Shown here piece after piece: positions 8,706-17,027 of a stretch of 64,000 bases of DNA. The notes beneath the pieces were generated by a model. That model did not search any database. It was not told the DNA's origin and worked only from the letters and a program-made list of their open reading frames with translations. The translations under genes and the position numbers were made by a program. The stretch spans positions 62,001 through 126,000 of the forward strand of contig NZ_JAIBOA010000014.1 of NCBI RefSeq assembly GCF_019458805.1, written 5' to 3'. Within the stretch, counting starts at the first letter, position 1. Each line of letters starts with the position of its first letter. The stretch is from Actinomadura parmotrematis. GTDB taxonomy: Bacteria; Actinomycetota; Actinomycetes; Streptosporangiales; Streptosporangiaceae.

Positions 8706-9443
8706 GTGACACCACGACAGAACCGCAATCGCGACCGCGCCGGACGCGGCATCCCCGAGGCCACCGTGGCGCGCCTGCCGGTGTACCTGCGGGCGCTGCA
8801 CGCCCTCCAGGAGCGGGGCGTGGCCACCGTGTCCTCGGAAGAGCTGGCGTCCGCGGCCGGGGTGAACTCCGCCAAGCTGCGTAAAGACCTGTCCCACCTC
8901 GGCTCGTACGGCACCCGCGGGGTGGGATATGAGGTCGAATACCTGGTCTACCAGATCTCCCGTGAGCTGGGTCTCACCCAGGACTGGGCCGTCGCCATCA
9001 TCGGGGTCGGTAACCTGGGCCGCGCGCTGGCCGGTTACGGCGGGTTCGCCTCGCGCGGGTTCCGGGTGGCGGGGCTCCTGGACGCCGACGAGGCGCTCGT
9101 CGGCCAGGAGATCGCCGGTAGGACCGTGCGGCACATCGACCGGCTGGAGGACGTCATCGCGAGCGGGCGGGTGTCCATCGCGGTGATCGCCACGCCCGCC
9201 CACGCGGCGCAGAAGGTGTGCGACCGGGTGGTGGCGGCCGGCGTGACGAGCGTGCTGAACTTCGCTCCGGTGGTCCTCTCGGTGCCGGAGGGAGTGGACG
9301 TGCGTAAGGTCGACCTGTCGATCGAACTGCAGATCCTGGCGTTCCACGAGCAGCGCAAGGCCGGCGGCCCGGGAGACCGCCGCCTCTCCGGCGAGGGTCC
9401 GCCGGGCCCGGCGCAGTACGTGGAGACGGTGGAGGCGGGATGA
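8706..9443 (+). CDS. rex: redox-sensing transcriptional repressor Rex
   Basis: 245 residues. The N-terminal winged helix contains GIPEATVARLPVYLRALHAL and the recognition region VNSAKLRKDLSHLGSYGTRG. The C-terminal Rossmann domain has the NAD(H) motif IIGVGNLGRALAGY, and the end LSIELQILAFHEQRKAG is the domain-swap helix of the dimer. Rex binds its operator when NADH/NAD+ is low and leaves when NADH rises. GTG 8706 gives the length of the family. It is the first gene of a rex-hemA-hemC-hemD-hemB operon, as in Streptomyces, and its own promoter carries a Rex box. Confidence 0.96.
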   Translation: MTPRQNRNRDRAGRGIPEATVARLPVYLRALHALQERGVATVSSEELASAAGVNSAKLRKDLSHLGSYGTRGVGYEVEYLVYQISRELGLTQDWAVAIIGVGNLGRALAGYGGFASRGFRVAGLLDADEALVGQEIAGRTVRHIDRLEDVIASGRVSIAVIATPAHAAQKVCDRVVAAGVTSVLNFAPVVLSVPEGVDVRKVDLSIELQILAFHEQRKAGGPGDRRLSGEGPPGPAQYVETVEAG

Positions 9444-9465
9444 GCGGGCAGGAGGAGCGCCGGGC

Positions 9466-10860
9466 ATGAGCGTCCTGGTAGTGGGGCTGAGCCACGGCAG
9501 CGCGCCGGTGGCCATGCTGGAGCGGGCGGCGGTGGCCGGGGACGACCTGGTCAAGCTGCTGCACGCCGTGCACGGCAGCGCGCACGTCGGCGAGGCCGTC
9601 ATCGTCTCGACCTGCAACCGGGTCGAGGTCTACGCCGTCGTCGACCGCTTCCACGGCGGCGTCACCGCGATCACCGAGCTGCTGTCGCTGCACTCGGGGC
9701 TGCCGCAGGAGGACCTCGCCCGGCACCTGTACGTGCACTACGAGGAGCGGGCCGTCCAGCACGCCTTCGCCGTCGCGTGCGGCCTGGAGTCCATGGTCGT
9801 CGGCGAGGGGCAGATCCTCGGCCAGCTCCGCGCCGCGCTCCGCCTCGCGCAGGAGCAGGGCACGATCGGCAGCGAGCTGCACGACGTCGTCCAGTCGGCG
9901 CTGCGGGTCGGCAAGCGCGCCCACGCCGAGACCGGCATCGACAAGGCGGGCGCGTCGCTCGTCGGCGTCGGCCTCCAGGTCGCCGAGAACCACCTCGGGC
10001 CGCTGGAGTGCGCGCGCGCCCTCGTCGTCGGCGCGGGCGCGATGAGCGGCCTCGCCGTCGCCACCCTCGGCCGGTACGGCGCCCGCGAGATCGTCATCGC
10101 CAACCGCACGCACGCCAAGGCCGTCCGGCTCGCCGCCGAGTCGCCCGTCCCCGCCCGCGCCATCGGCCTGGACGAGCTGGACGGCGCGCTCGCGGACGCC
10201 GACCTCGTCGTGTCCTGCACCGGCGCCGCCGGGCGGGTGCTCACCGCCGCGCAGCTCCGCGCGCACGGCATCGGCTCCGACGGCCGCCGCCGGTTCTTCC
10301 TCGACCTGGCCCTCCCGCACGACATCGACCCCGACGTGGACGGCCTGCCCGGCGTCGCGCTCGCCGGCCTGGAGCGGCTCCGCACCTCCCCGGAGGCGGC
10401 GGGGGCGATCGGCCCCGAGGCCGTCGAGGCGGTCCGCCGCATCGTCGCCGACGAGGTCGCGGCGTTCCTCGGCGCGGCCCGCGCCGCCGCCGTCGCGCCG
10501 ACCGTCGTCGCGCTCCGCAGCAAGGCCGCGCAGGTCGTGGACGCCGAGCTGGCCCGCCTCACCGGCCGGCTGCCCGAGCTCGACGACCGCGCCCGCAAGG
10601 AGATCGCCCACACCGTCCGCCGCGTCGTGGACAAGCTCCTGCACAGCCCGACGGTCCGCGTGAAGGAGCTCGCCGCCGCGCCCGGCGGCGACGCCTACGC
10701 CGACGCGCTGCGCGAGCTGTTCGACCTCGACCCGAAGGCGCCGCAGGCCGTCGCGCGCGCCGACCTCGACGCCGCCGCCCCCGCCGCGCCCGCCGCCGTC
10801 AAGGCCGCGCGCCCGTGGGCCCGCGGCACCGCAGACAGCGAAGGAACCCCGACGACATGA
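9466..10860 (+). CDS. hemA: glutamyl-tRNA reductase
   Basis: 464 residues. NADPH-dependent reduction of glutamyl-tRNA(Glu) to glutamate-1-semialdehyde, the first step of the C5 haem route. The catalytic Cys lies in STCNRVEVYAV (about residue 46-56), the signature GLESMVVGEGQILGQ follows, and the NADPH domain has ALVVGAGAMSGLAVATL. The C-terminal helical dimerization domain ends in an Ala-rich tail longer than usual. It starts 22 bp after rex (GGAGGAG upstream) and its stop overlaps hemC by four bases (ATGA), so rex, hemA and hemC should be one mRNA. Confidence 0.96.
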   Translation: MSVLVVGLSHGSAPVAMLERAAVAGDDLVKLLHAVHGSAHVGEAVIVSTCNRVEVYAVVDRFHGGVTAITELLSLHSGLPQEDLARHLYVHYEERAVQHAFAVACGLESMVVGEGQILGQLRAALRLAQEQGTIGSELHDVVQSALRVGKRAHAETGIDKAGASLVGVGLQVAENHLGPLECARALVVGAGAMSGLAVATLGRYGAREIVIANRTHAKAVRLAAESPVPARAIGLDELDGALADADLVVSCTGAAGRVLTAAQLRAHGIGSDGRRRFFLDLALPHDIDPDVDGLPGVALAGLERLRTSPEAAGAIGPEAVEAVRRIVADEVAAFLGAARAAAVAPTVVALRSKAAQVVDAELARLTGRLPELDDRARKEIAHTVRRVVDKLLHSPTVRVKELAAAPGGDAYADALRELFDLDPKAPQAVARADLDAAAPAAPAAVKAARPWARGTADSEGTPTT

Positions 10861-11774
10861 CCACCGGCGACGCGCCGCTGCGCCTCGGCACCCGCAAGAG
10901 CCTCATGGCGACCACCCAGTCACAGCTGGTCGCCGACGCATTGTCGCAGCGTACGGGGCATGCCGTGGAGCTGGTCGGGGTAACGACGCAGGGTGACGTT
11001 TCCAAGGCCCTGCTCGCGCAGATGGGCGGTACGGGGGTTTTCGTCAGCGCGCTGCGCGACCGCCTCCTCGACGGGGAGGTGGACTTCGCGGTGCACTCCC
11101 TGAAGGACCTGCCGACCGGTCCCGCCGCCGGCATCGCCCTCGCCGCGACGCCCCGCCGCGACGACCCGCGCGACGCCCTCTGCGGCCCCGCCAAGCTCGC
11201 CGACCTGCCGCGCGGCGCCCGCGTCGGCACCGGGTCGCCGCGCCGCGTCGCCCAGCTCCGCGCGCTCCGCCCCGACCTGGAGGTCGTGCCGATCCGCGGC
11301 AACGCCGACACCCGGCTCGGGAAGGTGACGAGCGGCGAGCTGGACGCCGTCGTGCTCGCGTACGCGGGCCTCACCCGCATCGGCCGCCTGGAGGAGGTGG
11401 CGGAGGTGTTCGAGCCCGAGCAGATGCTGCCCGCCCCCGGGCAGGGCTCGCTCGCCCTGGAGTGCCGCGCCGACCGCACCGACCTCGTGGAGCTGCTCCG
11501 CGCCGTCGACGACGCCGGGACGCGCGCCGCCGTCACCGCCGAGCGCACCGTCCTCGCGGTGCTGGAGGCCGGCTGCTCGGCGCCCGTCGGCACCTACGCC
11601 GTCCTGAATGATGAAGAGCTGCATCTGACCGCCAACGTCGTGTCCGGCGACGGCACCCGGCAGATCAGGCTGACCGCAAGCGGCCACCCCGCCGAGGCCG
11701 AGCGGATCGGGCGCGACCTCGCCCGGCGGATGCTCGACCAGGGGGCCGACCAGCTGATGGGGGAGCCCACGTGA
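10857..11774 (+). CDS. hemC: hydroxymethylbilane synthase (porphobilinogen deaminase)
   Basis: 305 residues. Joins four porphobilinogens into hydroxymethylbilane. Seen: LRLGTRKSLMA at the N-terminus, the catalytic Asp region VDFAVHSLKDLPT, GTGSPRRVAQLRALRPDLEVVPIRGNADTR split over two strands, and the dipyrromethane cofactor Cys in LEAGCSAPVGTYA (about residue 240). Start ATGA overlaps the hemA stop; the stop overlaps hemD (GTGA). Soluble and of standard length. Confidence 0.96.
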   Translation: MTTGDAPLRLGTRKSLMATTQSQLVADALSQRTGHAVELVGVTTQGDVSKALLAQMGGTGVFVSALRDRLLDGEVDFAVHSLKDLPTGPAAGIALAATPRRDDPRDALCGPAKLADLPRGARVGTGSPRRVAQLRALRPDLEVVPIRGNADTRLGKVTSGELDAVVLAYAGLTRIGRLEEVAEVFEPEQMLPAPGQGSLALECRADRTDLVELLRAVDDAGTRAAVTAERTVLAVLEAGCSAPVGTYAVLNDEELHLTANVVSGDGTRQIRLTASGHPAEAERIGRDLARRMLDQGADQLMGEPT

Positions 11775-13351
11775 GCCCCGTTGATGTCGAATCCGCGACC
11801 GGCGCCGGGCTGGTCTCGCTCGTCGGGACGGGGCCGGGGGACCCCGACCTGCTGACCCTGCGCGCGGCCGCCGAGCTCGGCCGCGCGGACGTCGTGGTGG
11901 CCCGCCGCGACCGGCTGCACCCCGAGATCCTGGCGCACTGCCGCGCCGACGTGGAGTTCCACGACACCGCCGACGGCGGCGACCCGGTGAAGGCGGCCGC
12001 GCGGGCCGCCAAGGCCGGCAAGCGCGTCGTCCGGCTGTTCGCCGGCGATCCGGGGCTGGCCTGCGCGCTCGCCGAGGAGGGCGGCGCCCTCGCGAAGGCG
12101 GGCGTGCCGTTCGAGATCGTGCCGGGCGTCCCGTCGGTCACGGCGGTGCCCGGCTACGCCGGCATCCCGCTGACCGACGCCAAGCACCGCGAGGTCCGCG
12201 TCATCGACGCGGCCGAGGGCGGCGTCGACTGGGAGCGGTTCTCCGACCCGGCGGCGACGCTGGTGATCCTCGGCGCCGAGAACAGCGTCGGCGAGGTCGC
12301 CAAGGGGCTCATGGCCGCCGGCCGCCCCGACTCCACGCCCGCCGCGATGACCAACCTCGGCACCACCACCGAGCAGGAGACGGTCGTCTCGACGCTGGCG
12401 CGGCTCGCCGCCGACACCAAGGGCATGGAGCCGCCCGGCCTCATCATCGTCGGCGACGTGGTGAACTGGCGCGACAAGCTGTCGTGGTTCGAGACCAAGG
12501 CGCTGTTCGGGTGGCGGGTGCTGGTGCCGCGCACCAAGGAGCAGGCCGCGTCCCTGTCGGAGCAGCTCCGCGCGTACGGCGCGGTGCCCGACGAGGTCCC
12601 GACCATCTCGGTGGAGCCGCCGCGCACGCCGCAGCAGATGGAACGTGCCGTCAAGGGCCTCGTCACCGGCCGCTACGAGTGGGTGGTGTTCACCTCCACC
12701 AACGCGGTGAAGGCCGTCCGCGAGAAGTTCACCGACTACGGCCTGGACGCCCGCGCGTTCGCCGGCCTGAAGGTCGCCGCCGTCGGCGAGCAGACCGCCG
12801 CCGCGCTCGTGGAGTTCGGCGTCGTGCCCGACCTCACGCCGTCGGGGCAGCAGTCCAGCGAGGGCCTCGCCGAGGTGTGGCCGCCCTACGACGAGGACCT
12901 GGACCCGATCAACCGGGTGCTGCTGCCGCGCGCCGACATCGCCACCGACACCCTCATCGCCCGGCTGACCGAGCTCGGCTGGGAGTGCGAGGACGTCACC
13001 GCCTACCGGACGGTGCGGGCCGCGCCGCCGCCCGCCCCGATCCGCGAGGCGATCAAGGGCGGCGGGTTCGACGCGGTGCTGTTCACCTCCTCGTCGACGG
13101 TGAAGAACCTCATCGGCATCGCGGGCAAGCCGCACAACGTGACGGTCATCGCCGTCATCGGCCCGCAGACCGCCAAGACGGCCGAGGAGTACGGCCTCCG
13201 CGTCGACGTGATGGCCGACCGGCCGTCGGTTTCGGCCCTGGCGGAGGCGCTCGCCGAGTACGGTGCGAAGCGGCGGGCGGCCCAGGTCGAGGCGGGCGAC
13301 CCGCTGCGCAAGCCGAGCCAGATGCGCCGGGGGGCGCGCCGCCGCAAGTAG
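11771..13351 (+). CDS. hemD: bifunctional uroporphyrinogen-III C-methyltransferase-like / uroporphyrinogen-III synthase
   Basis: 526 residues, a two-domain fusion typical of actinobacteria. The first about 250 residues are a tetrapyrrole methylase fold starting VSLVGTGPGDPDLLTLRA. The second half is uroporphyrinogen-III synthase: GWRVLVPRTKEQA, WVVFTSTNAVKAV, VAAVGEQTAAAL, VLFTSSSTVKNL. The methylase motif usually written RLKGGDPFVFGRG reads RLFAGDPGLACALAEEG here, so methyltransferase activity is less certain than synthase activity. GTG start overlaps the hemC stop. If the methylase is active it would also open a branch to sirohaem or cobalamin precursors. Confidence 0.9.
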   Translation: MSPVDVESATGAGLVSLVGTGPGDPDLLTLRAAAELGRADVVVARRDRLHPEILAHCRADVEFHDTADGGDPVKAAARAAKAGKRVVRLFAGDPGLACALAEEGGALAKAGVPFEIVPGVPSVTAVPGYAGIPLTDAKHREVRVIDAAEGGVDWERFSDPAATLVILGAENSVGEVAKGLMAAGRPDSTPAAMTNLGTTTEQETVVSTLARLAADTKGMEPPGLIIVGDVVNWRDKLSWFETKALFGWRVLVPRTKEQAASLSEQLRAYGAVPDEVPTISVEPPRTPQQMERAVKGLVTGRYEWVVFTSTNAVKAVREKFTDYGLDARAFAGLKVAAVGEQTAAALVEFGVVPDLTPSGQQSSEGLAEVWPPYDEDLDPINRVLLPRADIATDTLIARLTELGWECEDVTAYRTVRAAPPPAPIREAIKGGGFDAVLFTSSSTVKNLIGIAGKPHNVTVIAVIGPQTAKTAEEYGLRVDVMADRPSVSALAEALAEYGAKRRAAQVEAGDPLRKPSQMRRGARRRK

Positions 13352-13370
13352 AAGCCCGAGGAGTTCCCAC

Positions 13371-14357
13371 ATGTCCGCACGGTTCCCCGTGGCGCGGCCG
13401 CGCCGGCTGCGCCGCACGCCCGCCCTGCGCCGCCTGGTCGCCGAGACCCGGCTCGCCCCGGCGGACCTGGTGCTGCCGATGTTCGTCAAGGAGGGCCTCG
13501 GCGAGCCGGCGCCGATCGCCTCGATGCCGGGCGTGTACCAGCACACCCGCGACAGCCTGCGCAAGGCCGCCCACGAGGCGGTCGAGGCGGGCGTCGGCGG
13601 GCTGATCCTGTTCGGGATCCCGGCCGTGAAGGACGCCGCGGGGTCGGGCGCCGACGCGCCCGACGGCGTCGTCCAGACGGCGCTGCGCGACCTGGCGTCC
13701 GATCTCGGCGACGCCGCCGTCGTCATGACCGACCTCTGCCTGGACGAGTTCACCGACCACGGCCACTGCGGCCTCCTCACCGACGCCGGCGAGATCGACA
13801 ACGACGCCACCCTGGAGCGGTACGCGTCGGTCGCCGTCGCGCAGGCGCGGGCGGGCGCGGACGTCGTCGCGCCGAGCGGCATGATGGACGGCCAGGTCGC
13901 CGCGATCCGCGCGGCGCTGGACGGCGCGGGCTTCCCCGAGCTGCCGATCCTCGGCTACTCGGCCAAGTACGCCTCGGCGTACTACGGGCCGTTCCGCGAC
14001 GCCGCCGAGTGCGCGCCGCGGTTCGGCGACCGCGCCACCCACCAGCAGGACCCGGCCAACGCCGACGAGTCGATCCGCGAGATCCTGCTGGACCTGGAGG
14101 AGGGCGCCGACATGGTCATGGTGAAGCCGGCCGGCGCCTACCTGGACGTCGTCCGCCGCGTCCGCGACACCGTGGACGTCCCGGTCGCCGCCTACCAGGT
14201 GAGCGGCGAGTACGCGATGATCGAGGCCGCCGCCCGCAACGGCTGGCTGGACCGCGAGCGCACCATCGACGAGTCCCTCATCGCCATCCGCCGCGCCGGC
14301 GCCGACATCGTCCTGACGTACTGGGCCACCGAGGTCGCGCAGCGCCTCGCCCGCTGA
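13371..14357 (+). CDS. hemB: delta-aminolevulinic acid dehydratase (porphobilinogen synthase)
   Basis: 328 residues, condensing two 5-aminolevulinates to porphobilinogen. The two Schiff-base lysines are in LGYSAKYASAYYGPFRDAA and DMVMVKPAGAYLD. The metal-site segment DLCLDEFTDHGHCG (from residue 121) has Cys123, Asp125 and Cys133, where three cysteines define the zinc form; the middle one is Asp. RBS GAGGAG lies about 8 nt before the ATG. It is 19 bp after hemD, the last hem gene of this operon. TIM barrel, cytosolic, probably octameric. Confidence 0.96.
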   Translation: MSARFPVARPRRLRRTPALRRLVAETRLAPADLVLPMFVKEGLGEPAPIASMPGVYQHTRDSLRKAAHEAVEAGVGGLILFGIPAVKDAAGSGADAPDGVVQTALRDLASDLGDAAVVMTDLCLDEFTDHGHCGLLTDAGEIDNDATLERYASVAVAQARAGADVVAPSGMMDGQVAAIRAALDGAGFPELPILGYSAKYASAYYGPFRDAAECAPRFGDRATHQQDPANADESIREILLDLEEGADMVMVKPAGAYLDVVRRVRDTVDVPVAAYQVSGEYAMIEAAARNGWLDRERTIDESLIAIRRAGADIVLTYWATEVAQRLAR

Positions 14358-14515
14358 CCCCGCCCGCTGGCCCCGCCCGCCGCCGTGAATCGTTGACGGG
14401 GGCTAGGCGCGCCTGGTCACTTGGGACCGTTTCCAGGGGGTTGGCGTGTCCGGCCTGCGGCGATGGCGGCATCATCGGCTATCAAGGATCGACCATCGGA
14501 CCTTGGGGGGCGGAG

Positions 14516-15169
14516 ATGCTGGCGGTCTCGGGGGGCAAACGGCAGCGGGAGCGCGAGGAGCGGGAGCGCCGCGAGCGGATGCTCGCCGCGGCGCGCCGGT
14601 ACGCGGCGCTCGGCTGGCCCGTCACGCCCGGCGCGCAGGTCGGCGCCGACCGGGCGTGCTCCTGCGACCGGATCGGCTGCCCCGACCCGGCCGCGCACCC
14701 GGCGTCGGGCGCGTGGGGGTTCCAGGCCAGCGCGGACGCGGCCGTCCTCGGCCTGCGGTGGGCCGACCGGCCCGAGGCGAACGTGATCCTGCCGACCGGC
14801 CGCGTCTTCGACGTCCTGGACGTCCCGGCCGCCGCCGGCGCGGCCGCCCTGGAGCGGATGGCCGCGGACGGCGCGCCCGCCGGGCCGGTCGCCGACGTGG
14901 CGGGCGAGCGGTACCTGTTCTTCGTCGCCACCCGCGGCGCGCCCGCCGACGAGGACGAGTGGTGGTCCTGCCATCTGGACACCTCGCCGGAGACCGACGC
15001 GGAGGTCCCCGGCATCCGCTGGCACTGCCGCGACAGCTACGTCCTCGCTCCCCCCTCGGCGCTTCCCTACGGCCGTGAGGTGAGCTGGATCCGCCCGCCG
15101 GACGGGGAGCCCCTCCCGGACCCGCTGCGCGTCCTGGAGGTCCTCTCGGACTGCTGCGAGGCCGTCTAG
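14516..15169 (+). CDS. isolated bifunctional DNA primase/polymerase N-terminal (prim-pol) domain protein
   Basis: 217 residues; ATG at 14516 after GGGGGGCGGAG. After a charged helix (many Arg/Glu, residues 5-25) it has AARRYAALGWPVTPGAQ, a cysteine cluster CSCDRIGCPDPAAHPASGAWG, and VILPTGRVFDVLDVPAAAGAAAL, which I recognise as the archaeo-eukaryotic primase-like prim-pol domain (PF09250 type). In replication proteins this is followed by a helicase; here it stands alone. The catalytic DxD of active prim-pols appears only as FDVLDV. It may be a degenerate or regulatory domain. It lies downstream of hemB with a separate start and ends at a palindrome shared with the kinase gene. Confidence 0.7.
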   Translation: MLAVSGGKRQREREERERRERMLAAARRYAALGWPVTPGAQVGADRACSCDRIGCPDPAAHPASGAWGFQASADAAVLGLRWADRPEANVILPTGRVFDVLDVPAAAGAAALERMAADGAPAGPVADVAGERYLFFVATRGAPADEDEWWSCHLDTSPETDAEVPGIRWHCRDSYVLAPPSALPYGREVSWIRPPDGEPLPDPLRVLEVLSDCCEAV

Positions 15170-15192
15170 GGCCGGCGCCGCGGCGCCGGCCC
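15169..15192. terminator. 24-bp perfect palindrome between convergent genes
   Basis: A fully self-complementary GC-only palindrome centred on GCCGCGGC begins at the last base of the upstream stop codon and ends 7 bp before the convergent stop. It probably acts as a bidirectional terminator. Confidence 0.65.
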
Positions 15193-15198
15193 CGCGCG

Positions 15199-16872
15199 TC
15201 AGCCCTTCGGGGCCGCGACGGCCCGCTTGTTCCACCCGCTGTAGGTGGTGGTGAACGTCTGCGCCTTGCCGGTGCCGGTCGTCTTGAACACGACGCGGAC
15301 GGGGTGGGACGCCTTGTCCAGCCGCACCGTGAAGGCGACCTGCTTCACGCCCGCCCGGCCGAGCTCGGCGAAGAACGGCCCGACGCCCGGCGCGGCCGCC
15401 AGCTTGTCGATCGCGGCGGTGCCGGTGTAGCCGTCCTTGCCGAGGGCGACGGCGTCCGCGGCGCGGAGCAGCGTCGCCGCGTTCGCCGCCGACGACCCGA
15501 GCCGCGCCTGCGACACCGCGCCCGCGTAGCCGCGCGTCCCGCCCGCCTTGTACTTGCGCCACGCCTTGCCGACGCGCAGGTAGACGGTGCCGCGGACGAC
15601 GACAGCGCGGGCGGCGCGGCGGGTGCCGCCCGATCCGGCGACCGTCATCGACTCCGACCCGGCCGGGTCCGCCGGCGGCAGGCTGAAGGAGCCCCTGGCC
15701 GTCAGCGGCGCCGCGCCGGCGCGCCGGAACGAGAACGTCCCGCCGGGCGTCTTCGCCACCGCCGCGTCGATCCTGGCGGCCAGCGCGGCGCCGTCCGGGC
15801 CCGCCGGGGGCGCCGTGGTCGCGACGGTCTGCGGGACGCCGCTGGTCGCCGGGTGCGGCGGGTCGGCGGCGGAGTCCTTCTTCTTGCCGAGGACGGCGGC
15901 CGCGCCCGCGACGCCGCCGACGATGACGAGCGCCGCCACGATCGCGACCAGCGGCTTGGTGCGGCTGCGCCGCTTCGCCCCGCCGGGCGCGACCGCGTTG
16001 CGGCCGGTGGACCGGTCCGGGCGCGGCTCGGGCGCGGCGGCGGCCTGCGCGGCGAGCTCGGTGATGCGGCCGCGGCCCTGCGCCTCCCAGGCGGGCCCGT
16101 AGGCGGCGACGGCGGCGTCCTCGACGGCGCCGAGGAACTCGGCCGCCGACGCGGGCCGCTTCTCCGGCTCCTTGGCGAGCCCGGACGCGATCAGCTCGCG
16201 CAGCGGGCCGGGCACCGCGTCCACCGGGATCTCCGCGTCGCGGTGCGCCTTGGCGAGGCCGCGGCCGGTGAACGGCGGGGCGCCGGTCAGGCACTCGAAG
16301 AAGATCGCGGTGGCGGCGTACAGGTCGCTGCGCACGCCGGCCGGCGCGCCGTCCCACAGCTCGGGCGCGGCGTAGGACGAGCCGGACTGCGCCTCGGTGC
16401 CGGGCGGCGCGAGGGCGAAGTCGGTGAGCCGGGCGTCGCCCTCCTTGTCGATGAGGATGTTGCAGGGCCGCAGCGCGCCGTGCACGACGTCCTCGGCGTG
16501 CGCGGCGCCGAGGCCGGCGAGGATGCCGCCGAGCAGCGAGAGCGCGGCGAGGGGGCCGGTCGGGCCCTGCGCGGCGAGGAGCCGGCGCAGCGTCACGCCG
16601 TCCACCCGCTCCATGACGATGGCGGTCCCGTTGGGCGACTCGACCAGGTCGTAGAAGTCCGCCACGTTGGGGTCCTCGAGCTGGGAGAGGCGGCGCGCGG
16701 CGCCGCGCAGCCGGGACAGGTAGGCCTCGTCCCCGTCCAGGCGCGGGTCCAGGTACTTGATGGCGACCTTGGTCTGGGTCATGTCGTCCACCGCCAGGAC
16801 GACCTTGCCGATCACCCCGCCGCCGAGGTCCTGTTCCTGCGTGAAGCCGGGAACCGTCCAGCCGTTGACCAC
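15199..16872 (-). CDS. membrane-anchored Ser/Thr kinase-fold protein, predicted pseudokinase
   Basis: 557 residues: kinase fold (about 8-260), basic juxtamembrane, one transmembrane helix (about 312-334, PLVAIVAALVIVGGVAGAAA) and an extracellular domain of about 200 residues resembling LppX/LprG-type lipoprotein folds (GSFSLPP, GTVYLRVGKAWRKY). Key kinase residues: Lys39 in VAIK is kept, but the catalytic loop is HGALRPCN (131-138) with Ala for the HRD Asp, the alpha-C Glu position reads Ala (RLRGAAR), and DFG is DFA. The glycine loop is GGGVIG. It should fold and perhaps bind nucleotide but not phosphorylate. GTG start after GAAGGGA. It is divergent from hemL. Confidence 0.85.
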   Translation of the reverse strand: MVNGWTVPGFTQEQDLGGGVIGKVVLAVDDMTQTKVAIKYLDPRLDGDEAYLSRLRGAARRLSQLEDPNVADFYDLVESPNGTAIVMERVDGVTLRRLLAAQGPTGPLAALSLLGGILAGLGAAHAEDVVHGALRPCNILIDKEGDARLTDFALAPPGTEAQSGSSYAAPELWDGAPAGVRSDLYAATAIFFECLTGAPPFTGRGLAKAHRDAEIPVDAVPGPLRELIASGLAKEPEKRPASAAEFLGAVEDAAVAAYGPAWEAQGRGRITELAAQAAAAPEPRPDRSTGRNAVAPGGAKRRSRTKPLVAIVAALVIVGGVAGAAAVLGKKKDSAADPPHPATSGVPQTVATTAPPAGPDGAALAARIDAAVAKTPGGTFSFRRAGAAPLTARGSFSLPPADPAGSESMTVAGSGGTRRAARAVVVRGTVYLRVGKAWRKYKAGGTRGYAGAVSQARLGSSAANAATLLRAADAVALGKDGYTGTAAIDKLAAAPGVGPFFAELGRAGVKQVAFTVRLDKASHPVRVVFKTTGTGKAQTFTTTYSGWNKRAVAAPKG

Positions 16873-17027
16873 GTGGATTGCGTCCCTTCAGATACGGCCG
16901 GCGCGATGCACCACACAGTATTGATGTTCTCCGCCGCGAACGGGGCGGACTTCACGTTGCTGGAATACCGGCCCGTAGCGGGCGTGGTCAAGGCCAGTGT
17001 CCTAAATGCAACTGACAGACTGGAACC

